Assembly: GCA_021107605.1 (NCBI GenBank) | Contig: JAIOSN010000306.1 | Coordinates: 1-12,667 of the forward strand | Origin: Anaerolineae bacterium | GTDB taxonomy: Bacteria > Chloroflexota > Anaerolineae > B4-G1 > SLSP01 | DNA: 12,667 bases | Direction of reading: 5' to 3' | Shown: positions 7,363 through 12,667 of the stretch, piece by piece | How the letters are laid out: every line of letters begins with the position of its first letter | Position numbering within the stretch: the first letter of the stretch is position 1 | Translations under genes and position numbers: made by a program | The notes under the pieces: generated by a model | What the model was told of the DNA's origin: nothing | Seen by the model: only the letters and a program-made list of their open reading frames with translations | The model's database searches: none

Positions 7363-8094
7363 CTACTCCCTAGTCGTACCATCACGGCCTATCTCTCTAT
7401 CCTCCTCTGGAAAACACACCCACCCACGCCGTAGAGCATAAATCGCCGCCTGAGTACGATCTGAAAGATCTAACTTAGCCAAAATAGCAGTAACGTGATT
7501 TTTGACCGTCTGTTTACTTATACCCAGCCGGTAAGCGATGCCTTTATTACTCAAGCCTTCAATAATCTGTTCCAAGACATCCATTTCACGGGGGGTTAAC
7601 GGGGAAAAAGTCATGTCTTCCGGTTGGACACCAAAGCGATGGTAACAATCCAATAACCATTGTTCAGCTTGAGCTGGCGTCATGCGCTCATCATCTATCA
7701 CATAGTAACCCTGAGCTACCGCGCGCACAGTAGCGACTAACTGTTCGGGAGCAACATCCTTGGAAAAATAAGCCGAGGCTCCAATACGAATTGCGTGGTA
7801 AATCTGCTCTTCGTCATCATACGCCGTCAAAACTATGAAGTTGAGTTCAGGGTGTTGCTCTTTGATCTGTTTGGTAACTCGCAGACCGTTAATACCTGGC
7901 AAATTCACATCCATCAAGGTCACAGTGGGGGCCACCTCTGGTATAATCCGCAACGCTTCATCTCCATCTTCCGCTTCCGCGACCACCTCAATATCTGGCT
8001 GGACAGCCAAAACTTCCCGCACCCCCTGCCGAAAAAAAGGATGATCGTCCACAATCGCAACTCTGATCAGCTTACTATCCTTACAGGGTTCCAT
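7363..8094 (-). CDS. NarL/DegU-type (LuxR-family) response regulator
   Basis: This is a DNA-binding response regulator of 243 residues. The receiver domain covers about 9-128, with acidic D16/D17, phosphoacceptor D62 (LMDVNLPGING), T90 and K112 all in place. A longer than usual linker (about 130-160, acidic, containing two Trp/Tyr-rich helices) leads to a LuxR-type helix-turn-helix at about 164-224 (LTPREMDVLEQIIEGLSNKGIA, with recognition-helix region SKQTVKNHVTAIL). The ATG at 8094 is preferred: the receiver starts immediately after it and a GAGG site lies 5 nt upstream. A longer frame up to 8205 adds 37 residues (Cys/Ser-rich) without family match. It pairs with the downstream histidine kinase in DegU/DegS fashion. 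Its position next to the tad operon makes that operon a likely target, but no binding site is proven. Confidence 0.9.
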   Translation of the reverse strand: MEPCKDSKLIRVAIVDDHPFFRQGVREVLAVQPDIEVVAEAEDGDEALRIIPEVAPTVTLMDVNLPGINGLRVTKQIKEQHPELNFIVLTAYDDEEQIYHAIRIGASAYFSKDVAPEQLVATVRAVAQGYYVIDDERMTPAQAEQWLLDCYHRFGVQPEDMTFSPLTPREMDVLEQIIEGLSNKGIAYRLGISKQTVKNHVTAILAKLDLSDRTQAAIYALRRGWVCFPEEDREIGRDGTTRE

Positions 8095-8201
8095 CTCCAC
8101 CTCTCTGGTAACTTTGAATATACCACAACTACAAGGTGAAATCAGATCGCCAGATACCGAAATTATGCATCCGGTAGCAATCAACAACGCAGACGAACAA
8201 C
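8095..8201. other. 107-bp spacer upstream of the response regulator
   Basis: With the regulator start at 8094, 107 bp separate it from the oxidoreductase. On the minus strand a TATATT hexamer at 8122-8117, about 22 nt before the ATG, could be a -10 box, but no convincing -35 box stands at the right distance. No terminator hairpin is visible. Whether the regulator is co-transcribed with the oxidoreductase is open. Confidence 0.3.
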
Positions 8202-9266
8202 TCAATCCCTGGCAAAGCGACCAATATCTAATAATCCCAATTCAGCATCGTGCAACATCATGGCGACCAAATGATCAACGGCAACAAACGCCCAACTCAT
8301 CCCCCACGGCCCCAACCCCCCCACGGTGTACAGCTGTGGCGATTTGGGCAACGATCCCACCACCGGCAACCCGTCGGCACTCCGCGCCACCCAGCTGGCA
8401 TAACGCTCAACCACACGAATTTCAGGACAGAATTGCTCCGCAGTTTGAGTCAGACGGGCCCAAGGATCCGCCTCGGCAGCTGACAACCAGGAGCTCAACT
8501 GCCAATGTGACCCCACCGTTAATGCCAATACTCGTCCCGCGTCTAATATCAGAGGATGACTCAGGCCTTGCGCGTCAGTAACTCCTTTGATTACCTGTAA
8601 GGGCATAGTCGAGAGATACGCGGCCAAACCGGCATCCAGATGTACAACGTGCCCCCCCCCCGCCAAGACCAGAGCCTTAGTGCGCACAAACAAATCCCCC
8701 GTCCAGATGTCCCAAGCCTCTCCGTGCCACTCCAACGTCTTGACTTCAGCAGCTGTTTGCACCGTAATGCGCGGATGTTCCAACGCCGCCTCAACCAGCA
8801 GTAACGGATCAAAGAGCAGGTCATCTTGAGTCTGCAACCCCACCGCCAGCCCCAACTCAGTAGCATCCTCTAGCGAGGCGGCAAAGCCATCTGCGCTCAA
8901 TAGCGCCACTGATTTTTGTAGCGCCCTCGCGGCCGCATCCCCCCAGACAGGGCGAAAAGTGCCGACCCGCCGGACTTCTACCGCTAGCTCGTCAGCTTGT
9001 GAGCGCAGGAGATCTAAATTACGTTGCGTGAGCAACCATATCTGGGCAGGCTCTTCGCGGCCCACCCGCTCCATCAGCTCCATATATGGCTCTGGAGTAC
9101 CCAAGATAGCCAATCCGCCCCCGCGCGCACTGATGCCGCCGACTTTATGCCGAGCTTCCAGGACCACAACCCGCATCCCGGCCTCCGCCATCCGACGCGC
9201 CACCAACGAGCCGGCCAAACCGGCTCCCACGATGACTAAATCACATAATGTTGGCATCGGCTGCAT
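8202..9266 (-). CDS. FAD-dependent oxidoreductase, DAO (D-amino-acid oxidase-like) family
   Basis: A 354-residue flavoprotein of the DAO superfamily, which oxidises amines or amino-acid-like substrates. The N-terminal dinucleotide fold reads VIVGAGLAG (11-19) followed by Glu37 at the end of the second strand for the FAD ribose (VVVLEARHKVGG, 33-44), then a Gly-rich ARGGG (48-51) typical of DAO proteins. The C-terminal part has ARSADGLPVVGSLP and LYTVGGLGPWGMSWA, the usual FAD-closing segment. The substrate cannot be predicted; the sequence has the general look of glycine-oxidase or MnmC-C relatives. A strong TAGGAGG site (9278-9272) lies 5 nt before the ATG and overlaps the stop codon of the upstream surface-protein gene, so the two are probably translationally coupled. 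Confidence 0.85.
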   Translation of the reverse strand: MQPMPTLCDLVIVGAGLAGSLVARRMAEAGMRVVVLEARHKVGGISARGGGLAILGTPEPYMELMERVGREEPAQIWLLTQRNLDLLRSQADELAVEVRRVGTFRPVWGDAAARALQKSVALLSADGFAASLEDATELGLAVGLQTQDDLLFDPLLLVEAALEHPRITVQTAAEVKTLEWHGEAWDIWTGDLFVRTKALVLAGGGHVVHLDAGLAAYLSTMPLQVIKGVTDAQGLSHPLILDAGRVLALTVGSHWQLSSWLSAAEADPWARLTQTAEQFCPEIRVVERYASWVARSADGLPVVGSLPKSPQLYTVGGLGPWGMSWAFVAVDHLVAMMLHDAELGLLDIGRFARD

Positions 9267-9275
9267 TATATCCTC

Positions 9276-10097
9276 CTAAGGTCTCGGCTGAGCGACAATC
9301 AATTCCGCCTGATCAAAAAAGGCCGCATTACTAACATCGGGATACCGTGGTTCGGCGAAGAGACAGACCGTCACCCGACCATTACGCCCGACGACCAAAC
9401 GTGGCGAAGTAATAGTAACTATCCCATCCTCTTGATCAATCAGAGTTTCTGACCAGCGTGCATTCTCACACCCCGCGCCCCCCTGTGGATCTACTCCCGC
9501 CCTTAAAATCAATTGATCAATGGAAGAGTAAGCATTGGCCTTAATTCTAAAATAAACCGCACTGCCGGTAGTAACCGTAACTTGTTGATAAACATACGCT
9601 CGGAATTTGAGCCAGCGCACGGTCTCTATCTGCAAAGTAGAGCCGTTGATCTGACGTCGGGGGTCATCCGCCAATTTGAATGTTGGCTGGGCGTAGGAGG
9701 ACTGCGGATTATACTCATCCCCCATCTGGTAATTCACATCGGCATCCCATTGCCACCCGGGGATCTGATTGGGCATAAATTGGTCAAACTCCGGGTTGAC
9801 CAGCGTCACAGGAGCTGGGGTAGGCAGCGGACTGGGAGTCAGCGTGGGATAGGGGGTACGTGTCGGATGTGGGGTGCGCGTGATAGCCGGAGGCAAGGTC
9901 GGTGAAGGGGTAACCGTCACAGTCGGCGTCCAGGTAGGGATATTCGTGGGACTTGCGGTGGCAGTCACGGTCGCCGGCAGCAACGTGAAGTTAGTCTTAC
10001 CACTCATATTAGAGACCATCACCCAACCCATCGCCCCGATCACGAGTATATCCACGAAAGCCAATACAATTAGGGTTATTTTTTGATTACGGCTCAC
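9276..10097 (-). CDS. Membrane-anchored surface protein with Thr/Pro-rich stalk and beta-sandwich-like domain
   Basis: I do not recognise a named family. The 273 residues start with a short basic tip and a membrane segment (about 8-29) that acts as an uncleaved anchor. There is no lipobox. A stalk of Thr/Pro repeats follows at about 42-97 (TPTVTVTPSPTLPP-like), a feature frequent in Chloroflexota surface proteins. The C-terminal domain (about 98-270) begins LVNPEFDQFMPNQIPGWQW, reminiscent of galactose-binding/CBM-like beta-sandwich domains, and has two Cys (210, 245) that could pair. The start is GTG at 10097-10095 with GGAGGG (10107-10102) 4 nt upstream. The stop overlaps the ribosome-binding site of the oxidoreductase gene. 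A role in adhesion or glycan binding is a guess from the architecture. Confidence 0.75.
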   Translation of the reverse strand: MSRNQKITLIVLAFVDILVIGAMGWVMVSNMSGKTNFTLLPATVTATASPTNIPTWTPTVTVTPSPTLPPAITRTPHPTRTPYPTLTPSPLPTPAPVTLVNPEFDQFMPNQIPGWQWDADVNYQMGDEYNPQSSYAQPTFKLADDPRRQINGSTLQIETVRWLKFRAYVYQQVTVTTGSAVYFRIKANAYSSIDQLILRAGVDPQGGAGCENARWSETLIDQEDGIVTITSPRLVVGRNGRVTVCLFAEPRYPDVSNAAFFDQAELIVAQPRP

Positions 10098-10388
10098 AGT
10101 TCCCTCCGTTCAAATCTAAAATAAGATCCGCTCAACCAACCCTGAGCAACTGATAAATTTTTGCACCTTAAAAGACCTCCGAGGTTTCCAAAATGATACC
10201 ATTCTGGAAGATTCTGGTGATACCTAGCTCGCCTTCTGGGTCATTACCGTCAAAACCTCGGAGGTCTAACCGCTTACGAATTTTTTAGGACGCAGCTTAG
10301 CTGTTGGTAAAACCAAAAGATCAGCCTTCACCTGCATCCAATTTCTTGCTCTCCAGGCAAATCCAGAGACTTGTCAGCCAACCAGCAA
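10098..10388. other. 291-bp spacer between moeA and the surface-protein gene
   Basis: It carries the 95-bp inverted-repeat element at 10173-10267. Between that element and the GTG at 10097 lies room for a minus-strand promoter. The best candidate I see is TTGGTT, 15 bp, TAGATT, which is weak. The 10268-10388 part downstream of moeA shows no convincing intrinsic terminator, no RNA gene and no open reading frame worth calling. Confidence 0.4.
10173..10267. repeat. 95-bp element bounded by perfect 15-bp inverted repeats
   Basis: AGACCTCCGAGGTTT at 10173-10187 and its exact reverse complement AAACCTCGGAGGTCT at 10253-10267 enclose 65 bp. Each arm is itself almost palindromic (ACCTCCGAGGT). Inside, AATGATACC (10192-10200) roughly matches the complement of GGGTCATT (10238-10245), so pairing may extend inward. 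The same palindrome recurs at 12423-12437. It could be a small mobile or REP-like element, or a long hairpin affecting mRNA ends. No clear target-site duplication flanks it. Confidence 0.7.
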
Positions 10389-12326
10389 CTAACTACCTAA
10401 CCGCCCCACTATCTCTCCCATCTCCGCCGGATCGTAGCCGGGCAACGCGGCCACTTGGGCGCGGAACTCTGCAGAAGCCAACAGTTCCCGCAACGGCGCT
10501 AGCAACGCGCTCTCCCAAAAAATCTGGGGGATCACCAGATCATAACGTTCCCAAGCCAATGAGACGAAATCCAACTCCAGGGCTTTGGCTGCTGCGCGCA
10601 CGCCCATCCCGCAATCTGCGATCCCGCTCGCCACGGCCACGGCCACAGCCAGATGCGTGACCTCCTCGCGGTCGTAGCCCCGCACCTGCGCAGACGCGAT
10701 CCCGGCCTGTGCCAACAAGTAATCCAACAAGACACGCGTCCCCGCGCCGCGCTGCCGGTTCACGTAAGTAACTCCCCCACGTGCTAAATCCGCGATCTCT
10801 CGAATTCCCTGCGGATTCCCCGGCGCGACGATCAGGCCCTGCTCCCGGCGGGTCAAGGTAACCACCACTACCGGCGTCTCCGGTAGATAACGGCGGATGT
10901 ACGGCAAGTTGTAAGTGCCCGTCTCCGGGTCCAACAAGTGCGTACCGGCCAGATGTGCTTCCCCGCGCCGCAGCGCGATCAGGCCACCGAGACTGCCGGC
11001 ATTCGCACTCGCCAAACGACGCGGCGGTTCCAACTCTGAAAAGGATTGCGAGATCAAGTCTAAGGTCAAATCATGGCTACCAATGGCCAAGATGGTGCGC
11101 TCAATCTCCTGCGGAGTGCGATAGAGTTCCACCGAGACCTCTTCCCCTGCATCGAAACCCTCTTGGAAACGCGGAATGTGGATGATACCATCGGCACGGA
11201 TCAACGAAGTAAGTACCCCCGCCCCACGTGAGAGCGGCGCGGCCAGCGTGCGCTCTCCTACACGCCCCACCACCACCCGCACAAATTCATCATCCGCAAC
11301 TGGCGAGAGTAATTTGCGCGTGAGCTGGGCCTTTATCCGTGGACGCTCTGGCACAGCCAATCCGAGCCAGCGATGCAAGAGCGGCCGCACGAAAAGCTCC
11401 CCCGTCAGCGCAGCCGAGACTGGGTAGCCCGGCACGCCAATGATGGGCACGGCTTCCGGCCCGCTGGTACCCAGGACTACGGGATGTCCCGGCCGCACGT
11501 TGATACCGTGAACCAAGAGCTCACCCTCTTGCTGCACAATTTGTGCAGCAAAATCATCCCGTCCTGCCGAGGAACCGGCATTGAGCAGAATCAGGTCCGC
11601 CTCGCGCGCCGCTTGCTGAACAGCTGCCACCAACGCGGCCGGCTCATCAGACACAATAGGGAAACGGATCGCCTCCCCGCCCCACTCCTCAACCTGCGCA
11701 CCTAGCACTAGGCTATTATACTCGATAATCTCACCTAGTTCCGGGTCTCGACCCCGCTCAATCACCTCGTCACCGGTAGGAATCACCGCCACGCGGGGAC
11801 GGCGGCGCACGGCGACCTGGATATATCCCGCGCCCGCAATCGCTCCCAAATCCACCGGGCGCAACTTGTGGTTGCCAGGTAACAACAACTCCGTCGCCAC
11901 AATATCCTCGCCCACCGCGCGGACATGTTGCCAGCGGGCCAGTGGAGCGCGCAGAAGCACTTCATCTCCCACCACCTCCGTCTGCTCCACCATCACCACC
12001 GCATCCGCCCAGCAGGGCAGCGGATCGCCGGTATCCACCGGCACAATTTGTTCCCCGATCCGCAAGCGGACCGGGCGCGCATCGCTGCCTCCCACCGTAT
12101 CAGCCGCGCGCAGCGCGTAACCATCCATCGCGCAAGCGTGATAATGTGGCGAGGAGAGTCGCGCCCAGATCGGGCCAGCAGTGACGCGCCCCAAAGCCGC
12201 TTCCAAAGAAATCTCCTCGCTCGCTAACGGCTGCCACCGGCCGGCTGCCTGCAACGCCGCCCGAAACCGCGTCCAGGCTTCGTCCAATGAGACTTCCTGC
12301 AAGTACACATCCCGTGTATGTAGCAT
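10389..12326 (-). CDS. moeA: Molybdopterin molybdenumtransferase MoeA fused to a PBP-like (LysR substrate-binding-like) domain
   Basis: MoeA inserts molybdate into adenylated molybdopterin to finish the molybdenum cofactor. Counting from the ATG at 12326 (645 residues), the MoeA part covers about 1-405: CAMDGYAL at 65-72 (catalytic-region Asp68), PTGDEV at 183-188, and NAGSSAGRDDF at 249-259 in the MPT-binding domain, then GVPGYPVSA and the C-terminal MoeA domain (about 330-405). A second domain at about 408-640 starts ILAIGSHDLTLDLI and has the binding-protein fold known from MoeA/LysR-like fusions in archaea and bacteria; it may sense a ligand such as an oxyanion or cofactor. A longer frame begins at TTG 12356, but it overlaps the predicted -10 box and lacks a ribosome-binding site. 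The chosen ATG has a G-rich site 3-4 nt upstream. It stands alone with its own promoter. Confidence 0.93.
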   Translation of the reverse strand: MLHTRDVYLQEVSLDEAWTRFRAALQAAGRWQPLASEEISLEAALGRVTAGPIWARLSSPHYHACAMDGYALRAADTVGGSDARPVRLRIGEQIVPVDTGDPLPCWADAVVMVEQTEVVGDEVLLRAPLARWQHVRAVGEDIVATELLLPGNHKLRPVDLGAIAGAGYIQVAVRRRPRVAVIPTGDEVIERGRDPELGEIIEYNSLVLGAQVEEWGGEAIRFPIVSDEPAALVAAVQQAAREADLILLNAGSSAGRDDFAAQIVQQEGELLVHGINVRPGHPVVLGTSGPEAVPIIGVPGYPVSAALTGELFVRPLLHRWLGLAVPERPRIKAQLTRKLLSPVADDEFVRVVVGRVGERTLAAPLSRGAGVLTSLIRADGIIHIPRFQEGFDAGEEVSVELYRTPQEIERTILAIGSHDLTLDLISQSFSELEPPRRLASANAGSLGGLIALRRGEAHLAGTHLLDPETGTYNLPYIRRYLPETPVVVVTLTRREQGLIVAPGNPQGIREIADLARGGVTYVNRQRGAGTRVLLDYLLAQAGIASAQVRGYDREEVTHLAVAVAVASGIADCGMGVRAAAKALELDFVSLAWERYDLVIPQIFWESALLAPLRELLASAEFRAQVAALPGYDPAEMGEIVGRLGS

Positions 12327-12355
12327 ATTCCCCCACAACTGACAATCTGTCTTCA

Positions 12356-12383
12356 ATAATACACCAGGCCGAGGAGGTTACAA
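12356..12383 (-). promoter_or_regulatory. Predicted promoter of moeA
   Basis: On the minus strand, TTGTAA (12383-12378), a 16-bp spacer and TATTAT (12361-12356) give a reasonable sigma-70-type promoter. Transcription would start near 12349, about 22 nt before the ATG at 12326. This supports that ATG over the upstream TTG. Confidence 0.5.
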
Positions 12384-12396
12384 GCGCAAACAAAGC

Positions 12397-12490
12397 GGTG
12401 TCTGATCAATGTCATTAAGATAAGACCTCCGAGGTCTCTGGTAACGGAGGTCTGGGCAGTGGCTAAACTTAATGACATTGGGTGTCTGAT
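12397..12490. mobile_element. MITE-like element: 74 bp, 13-bp TIRs, 10-bp target duplication
   Basis: CAATGTCATTAAG (12407-12419) and its perfect reverse complement CTTAATGACATTG (12468-12480) bound a 74-bp element. Directly outside each end is the same 10-bp sequence, GGTGTCTGAT (12397-12406 and 12481-12490), as expected for a target-site duplication. No coding capacity is present, so it would need a transposase in trans. The 10-bp duplication and AATG...TTAAG ends recall IS4-family elements; this is from memory and not searched. The interior holds the palindrome AGACCTCCGAGGTCT and a further CGGAGGTCT arm. It lies between two divergent promoters and disrupts neither. Confidence 0.85.
12423..12453. 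repeat. Palindrome and hairpin inside the MITE-like element
   Basis: AGACCTCCGAGGTCT (12423-12437) is palindromic around its central base and differs by one base from the repeat arm at 10173-10187. AGACCTCCG (12423-12431) can also pair with CGGAGGTCT (12445-12453), giving a 9-bp stem with a 13-nt loop. Confidence 0.75.
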
Positions 12491-12522
12491 AACTGAAAAT
12501 TGATCCGGTAGCGTACAGACAT

Positions 12523-12550
12523 TTGTCGCCCTTGCAGAAAAGATTATAAT
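12523..12550 (+). promoter_or_regulatory. Predicted promoter of the right-end gene
   Basis: TTGTCG (12523-12528), a 16-bp spacer and a perfect TATAAT (12545-12550) on the plus strand. Transcription would start near 12557, about 40 nt before the ATG at 12597. Confidence 0.6.
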
Positions 12551-12552
12551 CA

Positions 12553-12583
12553 AAATGGCAAATAACGAATAGCAAATGGCAAA
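12553..12583 (+). repeat. 10-bp direct repeat over the predicted transcription start
   Basis: AAATGGCAAA occurs at 12553-12562 and again at 12574-12583. The 21-bp step is two helical turns, so both copies face the same side of the DNA. They straddle the predicted start site and could be an operator, or chance in an A-rich stretch. Confidence 0.4.
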
Positions 12584-12596
12584 CTAAGGGGAAAAT

Positions 12597-12667
12597 ATGA
12601 ATAACATCAAAACTCGCACCAGGTTAGTCGCCGGGACACCCATCAAAGTAGGAGAAAGACGTCTGCT
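12597..12667 (+). CDS. Start of an unidentified protein (23 residues, runs off right edge)
   Basis: An ATG at 12597 opens a frame to the window end, behind an AAGGGG ribosome-binding site (12586-12591, 5 nt spacing) and a good promoter. The visible residues read MNNIKTRTRLVAGTPIKVG followed by ERRL. The GTPIKVGERRL stretch faintly recalls the start of GerW/YtfJ-like proteins, but this is too short to assign. It is the only plus-strand gene in the window and is divergent from moeA. Confidence 0.65.
   Translation, partial: MNNIKTRTRLVAGTPIKVGERRL

Noticed and set aside
8095..8205. N-terminal 37-residue extension of the response regulator
   Set aside because: The receiver domain and a ribosome-binding site support the ATG at 8094. 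The extension has no family match and would overlap the upstream gene.
10173..10267. Intrinsic terminator of moeA
   Set aside because: The arms are 65 bp apart, far longer than a terminator loop, and no U-tract follows on the minus strand. A repeat element explains it better.
12327..12356. TTG start giving moeA ten extra residues
   Set aside because: It overlaps the predicted -10 box and has no ribosome-binding site. MoeA homology starts after the ATG at 12326.
12397..12490. CRISPR-like direct repeats
   Set aside because: There are only two 10-bp copies and they exactly flank inverted repeats, which is the pattern of a target-site duplication.
12378..12575. Minus-strand frames of 65-66 residues across the MITE-like element
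   Set aside because: They cross the transposon-like insert and both promoters, and show no protein-like composition or ribosome-binding site.

Overview
The window looks like a piece of a Chloroflexota (Anaerolineae-like) chromosome, moderately GC-rich. The reasons are a Tad pilus operon without a secretin gene (fitting a cell with one membrane), a Thr/Pro-rich stalk on a membrane-anchored surface protein, and a MoeA joined to a periplasmic-binding-protein-like domain. This is an inference from gene content; no rRNA or marker gene is present. All complete genes lie on the minus strand, so transcription runs from high to low coordinates. Only the partial gene at the right end is on the plus strand.

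Right to left: a partial plus-strand gene starts at 12597 behind a good promoter. The spacer at 12327-12596 holds two divergent promoters and, between them, a 74-bp MITE-like element with 13-bp terminal inverted repeats and a 10-bp target duplication. Next is moeA-PBP (12326 to 10389), then a 291-bp spacer with a 95-bp element bounded by 15-bp inverted repeats. A stalked surface protein (10097 to 9276) and a DAO-family FAD oxidoreductase (9266 to 8202) form a tight pair. They are followed by a NarL/DegU-type response regulator (8094 to 7363) and a cytoplasmic DegS-like histidine kinase (7295 to 6231) whose ATP-binding boxes look degenerate.

A promoter in the 6119-6230 gap then starts the pilus operon: cpaB, a receiver-fused cpaE/tadZ, cpaF/tadA, tadB, tadC, and, 18 bp after tadC, the start of a comF-family gene that runs off the left end. 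CpaF should power assembly, TadB/TadC form the inner-membrane platform, CpaE localises the machine and CpaB is its membrane-anchored extracytoplasmic component. Pilin, TadE/F and prepilin peptidase genes are not in the window. The two-component pair just upstream is a candidate regulator of the pilus. The comF gene at the operon's 3' end suggests, without proving, a link between this Tad pilus and DNA uptake.
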